In this document: positions 9,816-19,877 of the stretch, piece after piece
Layout: every line of letters starts with the position of its first letter
Position numbering within the stretch: the first letter of the stretch is position 1
NCBI GenBank assembly: GCA_021800275.1
Contig: JAJYZB010000002.1
Span: forward strand, 1-64,000
Length of the DNA: 64,000 nt
Source of the DNA: a bacterium
Lineage (GTDB): Bacteria; Vulcanimicrobiota; JABDET01
Direction: 5' to 3'
Translations under genes and position numbers: made by a program
The notes under the pieces: generated by a model
Databases searched by the model: none
What the model saw: only the letters and a program-made list of their open reading frames with translations
Told to the model about the DNA's origin: nothing

Positions 9816-10347
9816 CCTTTTTTAAAATCTTAGCCAGACTGTCTTTTGCGATCTTTTTCTGCAGCTCTTGAATCCCATACATCAAACCTTCAGGTCTAGG
9901 AGGACAGCCCGTAACATAAATATCTACGGGGATAATTCGATCGACCCCTTTTAAAGTAGAATAAGAATCATAATAATAAGGACCTCCATTACAAGCGCAG
10001 TTTCCCATGGCTATCACATACCGTGGTTCTGCCATCTGTTCATAAAGGGTTTGAATTTTAGGAGCCATTTTCAAAGTAACGGTTCCAGCAATAAACATCA
10101 GATCAGACTGTCTTGGACTGCCTCTAAAAATCAACCCCATCCTATCCAGATCATAATCAGAAGCTCCTGTTGCCATCATTTCAATAGCGCAGCAGGCTAA
10201 TCCGAACAGCATATACCAGATCGAAGATTTTCTGGACCAGTTAAACACTTTGTCAGTAGCTGTTAGTAAAACTGAGCCTCCTGGAATTTTCTGGGTATAA
10301 ATGGGGAGTTTTTCCATTATACCCATTTTAATCCCCCCTTTTTCCAA
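9799..10347 (-). CDS. nuoB: NADH-quinone oxidoreductase subunit B
   Basis: [73 protein letters not shown]. Confidence 0.96.
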   Translation of the reverse strand: MEKGGIKMGIMEKLPIYTQKIPGGSVLLTATDKVFNWSRKSSIWYMLFGLACCAIEMMATGASDYDLDRMGLIFRGSPRQSDLMFIAGTVTLKMAPKIQTLYEQMAEPRYVIAMGNCACNGGPYYYDSYSTLKGVDRIIPVDIYVTGCPPRPEGLMYGIQELQKKIAKDSLAKILKKDAVKS

Positions 10348-10670
10348 ACATGAATCAAAGCGATAAAAAGCAGAAATAAAAAAATCAACATTTCAACAAA
10401 AGCAAAAGCGCCGAGAGATTTTAAAACTACAGCCCAGGGAATAAGAAATAATGCCTCCACGTCAAAAATCACAAAAAAAACAGCAAATAAATAATAACGA
10501 ACATTATACTGCACCCAGGCTGTTCCAAAAGGTTCTTCCCCACATTCATAAGTAGCTAATTTTTTAGCATTAGGGCGAAAAGGTCTGAGCAGAGAAGAAA
10601 GGAAATAGTTCCCTATCACAAACAAAATCCCTACTGCTAAAAAAACAAGAATATAACCTGTTGTATTCAT
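10317..10670 (-). CDS. nuoA: NADH-quinone oxidoreductase subunit A
   Basis: [45 protein letters not shown]; start set at [10 protein letters not shown] (10670). Confidence 0.93.
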   Translation of the reverse strand: MNTTGYILVFLAVGILFVIGNYFLSSLLRPFRPNAKKLATYECGEEPFGTAWVQYNVRYYLFAVFFVIFDVEALFLIPWAVVLKSLGAFAFVEMLIFLFLLFIALIHVWKKGGLKWV

Positions 10671-10672
10671 CT

Positions 10673-12067
10673 TCAATGCCCCCATCCCGGATGCAGAAGA
10701 GTTAACTTCCGATATTGACCATTCCCAAGATATCTATAAAATCCAGATCCCTGTCCTCCAATTCCATTTGAATTCCAGGCAGAGGAAGGAACATCATATA
10801 CATCCCCTGTTTCAGGATCTTTCACCTGATCCTGCCCAAGGATTGCATCTGACCACTGCTGAGTACTTTCACTGGTCACCCGACTGCGGTAATTGTAAGG
10901 CTCCATGATATCATTGTTGATGGCATTCTGATTTGAAGTGATCGCGGATTCCATGCTGTTAAACTGCTGATTCATCTGCCCTATTTGCTGGCTCATATTT
11001 CCTTGTGTCGGCTGGATACTCCCGGCAATTTTAATGAGAAAGGGAAACATCTCATGCCACCGACTGAGAAGAGAGTAAGCAGAATGGACAATAGTGATAG
11101 TTGTCGTGTATCCCTGGTAAAAATCCCCTCTGATAACTCCTTCCACTGGCAGGTTAGTTCCCTGGGCAATCCCCTTAAATTCGATATACACTGCTGACCA
11201 CCCTGGACTTGAAGGAACCCTTCCGCTTTTTACAACTCTGTAAGAAGGAATCACCATAGAAAGAAGATGTTCAAGGGTTCCTATAGGAGAATAAAATCCA
11301 CCTGTATAATAAGCATAAGAAACTCCAGCCATATTGTCGCTGGACACCAGATCAAACCCATTCTGAGTTTCACCCTTAACACGCCAATTCTCTGGAATCA
11401 TGGCAGTATAATAAGGAGTTCGAATAGGACGAAGTGGAGGATAATGAACCTGAGTAGAATATCTGGCATGGTTCTCCCCTTTCAGATAAGCTTCCCTTCC
11501 CGCAGAGAGCTGACTTTCTGAAAGATAAGTCTCCCTATGGTAACATCCTATCACTTGCTTAAGGATTGGAGACTCGTCATTAAATTGATACTTTGGGGCA
11601 AGATAAAGCTTTAAAGTGGCAAAGCCAGATTCACGAGTCATCCAGATGGGAACAGTGTAAACAGTCCCGTCCCACGTTAAAACACCGACTGCTCCTACTG
11701 AATTTCCACGAATCCATCTGTGATAAAGATGGAATGTCCCATTTTTTGATTGATAAATTCGAGTAATCACTGCTGTCAGAGATTGAAAAAGTCTGGCAGT
11801 GGAAACATTTGAACGAACTCTAACAGGAAAAATAAAAGCTCCTACTCTTCCAGATTGATTTTTGCTTACAATGACGATTCCAGGCTTTATGATCTCAATG
11901 AGCCAGCCCGTGGGTTTCCCAACGGAAAAACCCAGTCTTGAATTTCTGTAAACTGGAATCCCACAGGAATAGGCATAAGAAATACTCAAAAAGAAAAGGG
12001 TTCCAAAAAAAATAAATCTCAAAAAAGCAGACTTCATTCTTCTTAACTGCCCTCCATCCTGAAGCAC
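10673..12067 (-). CDS. Hypothetical secreted protein with two similar domains
   Basis: Probable start MKSAFLRFIFFGTLFFLSISYAYSCG (signal/lipobox-like); two segments of similar layout (GFSVGKPTGWLIEI... and YYTAMIPENWRVKGE...); C-terminus DPETGDVYDVPSSAWN. Confidence 0.65.
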   Translation of the reverse strand: MLQDGGQLRRMKSAFLRFIFFGTLFFLSISYAYSCGIPVYRNSRLGFSVGKPTGWLIEIIKPGIVIVSKNQSGRVGAFIFPVRVRSNVSTARLFQSLTAVITRIYQSKNGTFHLYHRWIRGNSVGAVGVLTWDGTVYTVPIWMTRESGFATLKLYLAPKYQFNDESPILKQVIGCYHRETYLSESQLSAGREAYLKGENHARYSTQVHYPPLRPIRTPYYTAMIPENWRVKGETQNGFDLVSSDNMAGVSYAYYTGGFYSPIGTLEHLLSMVIPSYRVVKSGRVPSSPGWSAVYIEFKGIAQGTNLPVEGVIRGDFYQGYTTTITIVHSAYSLLSRWHEMFPFLIKIAGSIQPTQGNMSQQIGQMNQQFNSMESAITSNQNAINNDIMEPYNYRSRVTSESTQQWSDAILGQDQVKDPETGDVYDVPSSAWNSNGIGGQGSGFYRYLGNGQYRKLTLLHPGWGH

Positions 12068-12146
12068 TCTTAATTGATTCTGTATCTTCTTTTACAATTC
12101 CTACAAACAAATACCTTCCTCACCCGCCAAAAATAAATTTTCCAAA

Positions 12147-15100
12147 TTATGGGTCAGTGCCTACAGGTTTTGTCGCAACCTGGACACAGGGACCAAATTT
12201 TTCCATAAATTTCCGGGTCACTGCATCTGCATCTTTAATAAAAAATTTAGGAGGCAAAACCAAGGTCGCTTTTCTCTTTAAACTTTCTAAATGGAGATAA
12301 ACCGGCATTTCCCCTGATTCTTCCTCTAAAATTGTTTTCATTTGCTGAAACAAGCCAGGAGAACCAGCCTCAGCATTTAATTGAATATGGCACTCTAGCT
12401 TTTTCCCATCAGAGTTCCCATGACCAGCAGCAGGTTTTGAGTTCATGGCTGCTGGTGCTGCGATTTCAGCACCAGATTTTAAACCTTGAAAAGCGTCCAG
12501 AGCAGTCAGCTCATCCACTGCAATTTTCGCTTCTACAATTGGCTCTTCATCCTCCTGCCCTTCCTCTTCTTTCACTGTCACGTTTCCTTTCACAAAAACC
12601 AGGGCGTCTTCTTGAATTAAGGGGGCGCATTTGTCATGAACTTTCGAAAAAACGACCCCTTCAACTTGACCCGTTAAATCTTCAATCGTTAAAAAAGCCA
12701 TGGGCAGGTTATTCTTTGTAGTGATCCTTTTCACAGATGAAATAATTCCTGCCACTAGAACAGGCTTTCCATGAAATGAGACTAATTTTTCAATAGGAAC
12801 TGCCCCTTTTCTCGCAGCCAATTCCTGATACTGACTGAGAGGATGATCTGAAATATAAAGCCCGAGCATTTCCCGTTCAAGAGAAAGGAGTTTCTCTTTT
12901 GGCATTTCTTCGGCTTCGCTCCCCTCGGGCTCAAGAAAAGCCTTATCCTCCATTCCACTGAAAAGAGAAAACTGTCCACTGGATCTTTCTTTCTGAGCAT
13001 TACTGGCAAACTCCACAGCGCTGTCCAAATTGGCAAGCAGTTTAGCGCGGTGCCATCCAAAAGAATCCAGAGCCCCACACTTAATTAAACTTTCCAATAC
13101 TTTCCGATTACAGGTTCTCAGATCCATCTTTCTACAGAAATCATAGAAAGAACTGAACAGCCCCTCCTCTTTTCTCGCTGAAATAATCCCTTCTACCGCT
13201 TTTTCTCCAATATTCTTTACTGCCCCAAGTCCAAACCTGATTCGATCCCCAACCACAGTAAACCTAACCATGCTTTCATTCACATCTGGAGGAAGAACTG
13301 TGATCCCCATTCTTCTGCATTCATTAATCATAATCTTTATTTTGTCTGTTTTATCTCCCACACTGGATAATGTGGCTGCCATAAACTCCACAGGGTAATT
13401 CGCTTTCAAATAAGCGGTCCAATAACTGACCAGTCCATAAGCTGCTGAATGGGATTTATTAAATCCATATTCGGCAAATTTTGCCATGGTTTCCCAGATT
13501 GAACCAGCTAACTCATGGTTAATTCCATGCGAGACAGAACCGGTCAAGAATTTTTCCCGATATTTTTCCATTAATTCCACTTTTTTCTTTCCCATCGCCT
13601 GGCGCAGATCATCGGCTTCAGCCATCGGAAAATTAGCGAGGGCAACTGCTGCCTGCATCACCTGTTCCTGATACAGGAAGACTCCATAAGTTTCCTTGAG
13701 CACTGGCTCAAGACTTGGGTGTGGGTATTTCACTTTGATTTTCCCGTGCCTGGCTTTTATGTACTCGCCAACCATTCCACTTTGAAGTGGACCCGGACGG
13801 ATCAAGGCGCCAATGGCGATGACATCAGTAAAAGTGTCGGGCTTGTAATCTTTTAAGACCTGCTGTGCCAGCGAGCTTTCTAACTGGAAAACCCCGATGG
13901 TATGGGCATCTGAGAGCAGTCGAAAAGTTTTTCTGTCATCCAGAGGAATATCGTTCAACATCAATGTAATTCCTTGAGACTGCTGAATTAAAGCGATGGT
14001 TTCTTCTAAAAGGCTCAAAGTGCGGAGTCCTAAAAAGTCCATTTTTAATAAGCCGATTTTCTCGAGTTTATCCATTTCACACTGGCAGACAACAGCCTCC
14101 CCCTGCATTTTCTGAACTGCCACGTGGTTCAGAAGAGAATCTCTCCCTATCACAACACCTGCAGCATGGATCGAGGCATTCCTGGGAAGCCCTTCGATTT
14201 TTTCTGCAGTGTCAATGAGATGAGCAATAACTGAATCTCCTTGGATCAGGGCTTGAATTTCAGAAGTCGCTCTTGCTTCACTGACTGCTGCGTTTGCTGG
14301 GATCAATTTAGCGACTCGATCCACAAGAGAAATTGGCAGTCCCAACACTCGCCCTGAATCACGAACAGCTGCCCGGGCTTTCAAAGTTCCAAAGGTTACG
14401 ATTTGAGCAACCCGATCTTTTCCATATTTCTCGACCACATAACGGATCATTTCATCTCTTCGAGTATCGCAGAAATCAGTGTCAATATCAGGCATTTTTT
14501 TTCTGCCCGGATTCAAGAACCTCTCAAAAATGAGATTATATTTTAAAGGATCGATTTCTGTAATTCCAAGAGCATAAGCCACAACACTTCCGGCGACAGA
14601 TCCTCTTCCTGGACCCACCAGAATCCCATTCTGTTTAGCATAACGAATGAAATCCCATACAATTAAAAAATAATCGGCAAACCCCATTTCAGTGATCACT
14701 GAAAACTCATAATTAAATCTTCCCATTAAAGCATCATTAATCATCCCATACCTAGCCTTCATTCCTTCAAGGCAGAGATTTTTCAAAAACTCTTTTTTAT
14801 CGCTTCCTTCTGGAACAGGAAACGCAGGCAAAAGAAATTCTTCTCCGTAAGAAAGTTTAAGCTGAGATCTCTCAGCAATCCGAAGCGTATTTTCAATGGC
14901 TTCAGGAAACTCTCGAAAACGCGGCTCAAGCTCTTCAAATCGTTTTAAATAAAACTCCTGGGTCTCGAATCGAAGGCGATTTTTTTCCTCCACTTTTTTT
15001 CCTGTCTGAATGCACAGTAAAACATCATGAGCATCAGCATGTCCTTTTCGAGTATAATGAACGTCGTTGGTTGCCACATAAGGAATGTTCAAGTCTTTTG

Positions 15101-15680
15101 CGATCTCGACAAGCCCTTTATTCACTTGATGCTGCAGAGGAAGGTCATGATCCTGAACTTCCAGAAAAAAATTCCCTTTTCCAAAAATATCCTGATAAAC
15201 AGCTGCCGATTCTTTTGCTTTTCGCAGATCGTTTTTTAAAATCATTTCAGGAACCTCTCCAGCCAGACAGGCGCTGAATCCGATCAATCCTTTTGAATGC
15301 TCTGTCAAAAGCTCTTTATCAATGCGGGGCTTATAGTAAAATCCTTCCAAACTGGCTTGACTGACCAGGGTCAATAGGTTTCGATACCCTTCATTGTTTT
15401 CTGCCAGAACAATTAAATGATAGGGGTTATCGTCCAGCTTAGGAGTTCTGCCGTGACGGCTCCTGGGAGCCACATACATTTCACAGCCAATAATAGGCTT
15501 AATTCCGCGAGCTTTTGCTTTTTCATAAAATTCAAAGACTCCGTACAAAACTCCATGATCCGTCAGCCCGACAGCAGGCATTCCGGCTCTTTGCGCATCA
15601 TCCAACAGCTCATCAATACGGCAGGCTCCATCTAAAAGACTGTAACAGGAATGAAGGTGAAGATGAACAAATTGTCCCAT
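12147..15680 (-). CDS. dnaE: DNA polymerase III alpha subunit
   Basis: PHP start MGQFVHLHLHSCYSLLDGACRIDELL; VGPGRGSVAGSVVAYALGITEIDPLKYNLIFERFLNPGRKKMPDIDTDFCDTRRDE. Confidence 0.97.
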   Translation of the reverse strand: MGQFVHLHLHSCYSLLDGACRIDELLDDAQRAGMPAVGLTDHGVLYGVFEFYEKAKARGIKPIIGCEMYVAPRSRHGRTPKLDDNPYHLIVLAENNEGYRNLLTLVSQASLEGFYYKPRIDKELLTEHSKGLIGFSACLAGEVPEMILKNDLRKAKESAAVYQDIFGKGNFFLEVQDHDLPLQHQVNKGLVEIAKDLNIPYVATNDVHYTRKGHADAHDVLLCIQTGKKVEEKNRLRFETQEFYLKRFEELEPRFREFPEAIENTLRIAERSQLKLSYGEEFLLPAFPVPEGSDKKEFLKNLCLEGMKARYGMINDALMGRFNYEFSVITEMGFADYFLIVWDFIRYAKQNGILVGPGRGSVAGSVVAYALGITEIDPLKYNLIFERFLNPGRKKMPDIDTDFCDTRRDEMIRYVVEKYGKDRVAQIVTFGTLKARAAVRDSGRVLGLPISLVDRVAKLIPANAAVSEARATSEIQALIQGDSVIAHLIDTAEKIEGLPRNASIHAAGVVIGRDSLLNHVAVQKMQGEAVVCQCEMDKLEKIGLLKMDFLGLRTLSLLEETIALIQQSQGITLMLNDIPLDDRKTFRLLSDAHTIGVFQLESSLAQQVLKDYKPDTFTDVIAIGALIRPGPLQSGMVGEYIKARHGKIKVKYPHPSLEPVLKETYGVFLYQEQVMQAAVALANFPMAEADDLRQAMGKKKVELMEKYREKFLTGSVSHGINHELAGSIWETMAKFAEYGFNKSHSAAYGLVSYWTAYLKANYPVEFMAATLSSVGDKTDKIKIMINECRRMGITVLPPDVNESMVRFTVVGDRIRFGLGAVKNIGEKAVEGIISARKEEGLFSSFYDFCRKMDLRTCNRKVLESLIKCGALDSFGWHRAKLLANLDSAVEFASNAQKERSSGQFSLFSGMEDKAFLEPEGSEAEEMPKEKLLSLEREMLGLYISDHPLSQYQELAARKGAVPIEKLVSFHGKPVLVAGIISSVKRITTKNNLPMAFLTIEDLTGQVEGVVFSKVHDKCAPLIQEDALVFVKGNVTVKEEEGQEDEEPIVEAKIAVDELTALDAFQGLKSGAEIAAPAAMNSKPAAGHGNSDGKKLECHIQLNAEAGSPGLFQQMKTILEEESGEMPVYLHLESLKRKATLVLPPKFFIKDADAVTRKFMEKFGPCVQVATKPVGTDP

Positions 15681-15725
15681 GCTCTTTTTGTCTTAATTTT
15701 CCAAAATGATGCTAAAATTTTTTCA

Positions 15726-16268
15726 TTACATAAGTAACTTCTTGATGATTTTATCAAATGTTTTAGAACTACGGTAGCCCACCACCTGTTTTACGATATC
15801 TCCTTTTTGATTAATAATAAAAGTAGTTGGTATCCCGTTAATCCCCCCGTATTCATCAACCACTTTATTACTCCCCATGACCACCGGATAATCCACATGG
15901 TATTCATCCAAGAAAGGTCTTACAGGGGTAGTTGAATCATCCACTGAAACTCCAATAATAGCAAGTCCTCTTTTCTTATAACGATTATACAGACTAACCC
16001 AGTGAGGAATTTCAGCGCGGCAGGGAGGGCACCAAGTCGCCCAAAAATCCAGCACAACTACATCTCCTTTATAGCTGCTTAAAACAATAGGTTTCCCTGT
16101 ATTGATCTCGTTTAACGTGAAATTTGGAGCAGGAATCCCCACTTTAGTGGCACTTCCACTAAAACTGAAACATCCTAAAATTCCCGCTGACATAATCAGA
16201 ACAGCGGTATAAATTAAAATCCTTTTCAAACTAAACTCCTCCTCTTTTGCAGGTAATCTGCAGCCCAT
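15726..16268 (-). CDS. TlpA/ResA-like thioredoxin-fold lipoprotein
   Basis: WATWCPPCRAEIP; probable start MKRILIYTAVLIMSAGILGCFS with lipobox. Confidence 0.88.
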   Translation of the reverse strand: MGCRLPAKEEEFSLKRILIYTAVLIMSAGILGCFSFSGSATKVGIPAPNFTLNEINTGKPIVLSSYKGDVVVLDFWATWCPPCRAEIPHWVSLYNRYKKRGLAIIGVSVDDSTTPVRPFLDEYHVDYPVVMGSNKVVDEYGGINGIPTTFIINQKGDIVKQVVGYRSSKTFDKIIKKLLM

Positions 16269-17152
16269 ACGGCTGCAGCAGAACCATCACTGCAAGATGA
16301 GACGATCTGTTTTAATGAACCTGACCGAACTTCTCCAGCAGCAAAAATTCCTGAAATTAAGGTTCTCGTCGTCTCGTCTGCAATCACAAAGCCATTCGCA
16401 TCTAAAAGATTCAACCCTTTTAAAAATTTCGTCTTGGGAACTGACCCTATAAACACAAACAAACTACTCGCAGGCACTAAAACGATCTCTCCTGTTTGAA
16501 TATTCTGTATCTCTATCTGCTCTACCTTTCCATTCCCTAAAACCGACTTTACAGCATGATTTGAGAGGATCTTGATCTTCGAGCTGCCTTTTGCTCGCTG
16601 CTGCAAAATCCATTCGGAATTCAGTTTTTCTCGATGATGCACAATCGTTATTTTGCTGGCATACTGGGCAAGATAAAGAGATTCTCCAACAGCAGAGTCT
16701 CCTCCCCCGACCACTACAACCTCTTTTCCCTTATAAAAAGGCGCATCACAGAGAGAACAATAGGAGACCCCTTTCCCTGTCATTTCTTTTTCACCTGGAA
16801 CTCCTAATTTTCGAGGAGAAGAACCCACTGCTGCAATAACAGCTTCTCCCCTCCAATCCCCTTTACTCGTCCGCAAAATTTTAATTTGATTTTCAATCTC
16901 TACCTCTTCAACTTCAACTCCTTCTACTATTTGAATCCCAATCTGCCGAATCTGAAGAACCATATTTTCAACCAGTTGAGTTCCAGAAATCAAACCAGTA
17001 CCAGGGTAATTTTCGATTTTATCCGTCATTAAAAGCTGTCCCCCTGGTACCCCTTTTTCCAGAAGAACAACTTCAATTCCCAAGCGCTTTGCATAAAGAG
17101 CCGCTGATAATCCAGCAGGTCCTCCCCCAATGACAATTAAAGGAAAAATCAC
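16226..17152 (-). CDS. trxB: Thioredoxin reductase
   Basis: GGGPAGLSAALYAKR, CSLCDAPFYKGKEVVVVGGGDSAVGESLYLA, GIFAAGEVR. Confidence 0.9.
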   Translation of the reverse strand: MIFPLIVIGGGPAGLSAALYAKRLGIEVVLLEKGVPGGQLLMTDKIENYPGTGLISGTQLVENMVLQIRQIGIQIVEGVEVEEVEIENQIKILRTSKGDWRGEAVIAAVGSSPRKLGVPGEKEMTGKGVSYCSLCDAPFYKGKEVVVVGGGDSAVGESLYLAQYASKITIVHHREKLNSEWILQQRAKGSSKIKILSNHAVKSVLGNGKVEQIEIQNIQTGEIVLVPASSLFVFIGSVPKTKFLKGLNLLDANGFVIADETTRTLISGIFAAGEVRSGSLKQIVSSCSDGSAAAVWAADYLQKRRSLV

Positions 17153-17341
17153 AATTCCTCTGATTTCTTCATTCTAAAGATTTGCCCTGGTGAACCTTTT
17201 AAAAACGTTTCAATAAAACATTAAAAAATTAAAAGCGCGCATCAGCAGCACAAACCGCGAAATGAAAGGAAGTTTTTCCTTTTAAGGGAAAATGAAACTC
17301 AAAGGAACATCTAAAAACTTTAATCAGCAATTTATTTGCTA

Positions 17342-17417
17342 GGGGCCGTAGCTCAGTTGGGAGAGCGCGTGGATCGCACCCACGAGGTCGAGGGTTCGAA
17401 TCCCTTCGGCTCCACCA
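17342..17417 (+). tRNA. tRNA-Ala (anticodon CGC), CCA encoded
   Basis: Cloverleaf: acceptor GGGGCCG/CGGCTCC with G3:U70; anticodon arm CGTGG-ATCGCAC-CCACG; T arm GAGGG-TTCGAAT-CCCTT. Confidence 0.95.
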
Positions 17418-17473
17418 GAGGTTTCGCTGGTCTCCCTGATTTCTGCGTATCTATCTGTCCCTGTGGGAAAGAT

Positions 17474-18505
17474 TTACTTTTCTTTTTTTCTCAAATCCTG
17501 GCTTTTTTTCAATATTTCTGGCAGTTTTTCTAGAGAAGCCAGAATTTTAAGATGAAGAGAGTGAGGTCTTGCAGGGGCTCCACTGACAAATGAGTTTGCC
17601 TTAACATTTCCCCAAACTTCTGCACCCCCGGCAATAATACAGTTTTCTCCAATTTCAATATGATCTCGAAATCCCGCCTGTCCCCCAATCATGGTTCCCT
17701 TGCCAATTCTAACACTTCCTGAAAATCCGACCATGGCAGCAATCAAACAGTTTTCTCCAATTTCACAGTTGTGGCCAATTTGAACTAAATTGTCAATTTT
17801 AGTTCCTTTTCCAATCCTCGTTTCTCCAAGGGTGGCTCGATCAATAGTGCTGTTGGCTCCTACTTCAACGTCATCTTCTAATACAACGGTTCCAACCTGA
17901 GGAATATGGAGTGGATGACCGTTTTCATCCGAAACATAGCCAAATCCCTCCCCTCCAATTACAGCTCCTGGATGAATAATACAGTTTTTTCCAATTTTAA
18001 CTCCTGTTAAAAGAGAAACATGAGGATGTATAAAGCTCCCATCGCCAATCTGCACATCTTCTCCAATATAAACAAATGGAGACAAGACCACGTTATCTCC
18101 TACAACAGCATTTTTTTCTATGACAACATGATAGCCAATCATCGCTTTTGATGAAATGACTGCCGATGATCCAATGACTGCTGTGGGATGTATTCCGGGC
18201 TTAAATAAGGCGGCTGGATGAAAAAGAGCAAGAAGTTTCGCAAAAGCTAATTTTGCGTTTTTAACTATAAGATAAGATTTTCTGTATTCACCTTTAAACT
18301 CAGAACACAGAATAACTCCAACAGAACTTTTTTCAGCATCCTGAATTTTTTTCGCCTGATCCACATAGACCAGATCTCCTGACTTCGCATCCTCAATCCT
18401 CGAAATTCCTGAAATTAATAGATCAGGATTCCCAACAAAAATTCCCCCAACTTTTTCTGAAAGCTCTTTTAAAGTATAACTTACTTTTGACTGAATCGTT
18501 TCCAT
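17474..18505 (-). CDS. lpxD: UDP-3-O-acylglucosamine N-acyltransferase
   Basis: Left-handed beta-helix hexapeptides; GEGFGYVSDENGHPLHIPQVGTVVLEDDVEVGANSTIDRATLGETRIGKGTKIDNLVQIGHNCEIGENCLIAAMVGFSGSVRIG. Confidence 0.95.
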   Translation of the reverse strand: METIQSKVSYTLKELSEKVGGIFVGNPDLLISGISRIEDAKSGDLVYVDQAKKIQDAEKSSVGVILCSEFKGEYRKSYLIVKNAKLAFAKLLALFHPAALFKPGIHPTAVIGSSAVISSKAMIGYHVVIEKNAVVGDNVVLSPFVYIGEDVQIGDGSFIHPHVSLLTGVKIGKNCIIHPGAVIGGEGFGYVSDENGHPLHIPQVGTVVLEDDVEVGANSTIDRATLGETRIGKGTKIDNLVQIGHNCEIGENCLIAAMVGFSGSVRIGKGTMIGGQAGFRDHIEIGENCIIAGGAEVWGNVKANSFVSGAPARPHSLHLKILASLEKLPEILKKSQDLRKKEK

Positions 18506-19872
18506 TGGGGATCTCGAAGGCTTTGAAACAATTTTTTTTGAAAAGCCGAGCTGTGAGAAGATGGACGTCTTAAAAAAGTCTTATTTAACTTGCTCACATA
18601 AAAAGCAAGCGCCCACCTCTGCTGCTGACTTAATATCGAATCATACGTCGGCATTGAAGTACCGCTCAATCCTGTTGAAATTGTGGCATAAATTTCTCGT
18701 GGAGAATTTCCTCTTTTTAAGAATCCTCCTGCTAAATTAGCAGGTTTAACCGGGTAACCCCAATCATCAATTGAAGCAGCAGAAGAAGAACCATCCCCAT
18801 GCGGAAGACCATCTACAGAGTCAACTCCAGGCCCATGACAACTGCTGCATCCTGCAGTTCCATAAAATAATTTCCTCCCTTCTTGAATAGCAGCCATAAG
18901 AGAATTTTTAGAAAATTGAGGCTCATGAATCTTTAAAACTTGAACAGGTGTAGGACTGGAAAACAACTTTTTCCCTGTTTGTGGATTCACGGCAAATCCT
19001 TCGATATATTTAGCCGCATCCCATCTTTCAAGAGGATTTAAGAATCGAAAAGATGGCATTGAAGTTCCAAACAAACCGTTAGAAATGGTGCGATAAAGAT
19101 CCAGTGTCAGCGGCCGTTCTGTTTCAAAGGTGGTTTTAAACATAAATTCTCCCGAACGGAAATCTCGGGGCTTAGGAAAAAGAAAAACAGATAAAGATCC
19201 TCCCCCATTCCCATAGATTCCGTGACAGGCAGCGCAGTACTGTGTGTAAACCTCCTTGCCTTTCTCAACACTAGCCTGATCGGATTGAATCTCGGGATTT
19301 TGAACAGAGAGCCAACCCTTTTTCTCTTGTAGAATAGGTTTCCAATTCTTTACAATCAATTTCTGCAGCAATTTTTTAGGTATTATTAAAGTTAAAAGAA
19401 GCCCCGGCTTTTTAACCTGAGCAAATTTAAGAGTGAACCAGGCTGCAGGAACTCCATCTATCTTTTTTCCGCCTATCTCAGATCTGCCGCAGAAAGCTTT
19501 TAAACTGCTGGAAACAAAAAGATAAATCAAATGATTAGGATTATAGGTGAAAAGCTTTCTTAAACTCCGAGTTCTCTGCAGCACATAAACAGGCGTTCCT
19601 GAAGGGGTCATAATCTTTTTTTTAGATACAACAGCTTTAATTTCCGAGAAATCGTCTCTGAAATTAACCCTGGGAAAACTGGGAATTAAACTGTCAGGGG
19701 ACCAGTAGAAAGCGTACCACCAGTCCTTTGACACATTTTGAGGGAAAATACTCTGAGCGCCTGACCTTAAATAGGATGATGATTCTCTTTTTATCAGGAC
19801 CTCATAAAACAGAACCCAGAAAAGTGTTAAAAGAACCACAGCCGCGGAAAAAAGCCAGAATCTCTTTTTCAT
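18481..19872 (-). CDS. Membrane-anchored diheme cytochrome c
   Basis: Two CXXCH motifs: YTQYCAACHGIYGNGGG and YGTAGCSSCHGPGVDS; N-terminal TM MKKRFWLFSAAVVLLTLFWVLFYEVL. Confidence 0.85.
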   Translation of the reverse strand: MKKRFWLFSAAVVLLTLFWVLFYEVLIKRESSSYLRSGAQSIFPQNVSKDWWYAFYWSPDSLIPSFPRVNFRDDFSEIKAVVSKKKIMTPSGTPVYVLQRTRSLRKLFTYNPNHLIYLFVSSSLKAFCGRSEIGGKKIDGVPAAWFTLKFAQVKKPGLLLTLIIPKKLLQKLIVKNWKPILQEKKGWLSVQNPEIQSDQASVEKGKEVYTQYCAACHGIYGNGGGSLSVFLFPKPRDFRSGEFMFKTTFETERPLTLDLYRTISNGLFGTSMPSFRFLNPLERWDAAKYIEGFAVNPQTGKKLFSSPTPVQVLKIHEPQFSKNSLMAAIQEGRKLFYGTAGCSSCHGPGVDSVDGLPHGDGSSSAASIDDWGYPVKPANLAGGFLKRGNSPREIYATISTGLSGTSMPTYDSILSQQQRWALAFYVSKLNKTFLRRPSSHSSAFQKKLFQSLRDPQWKRFSQK

Positions 19873-19877
19873 GAGAA

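Noticed and set aside
12332-12721. 129-aa + strand ORF inside dnaE
   Set aside because: Antisense shadow of dnaE, low-complexity Gln/Leu/Ser composition.
17336-17533. 65-aa ORF MLGAVAQLGERVDRTHEVEGSNPFGST
   Set aside because: Classic spurious translation of a tRNA gene (tRNA-Ala here).
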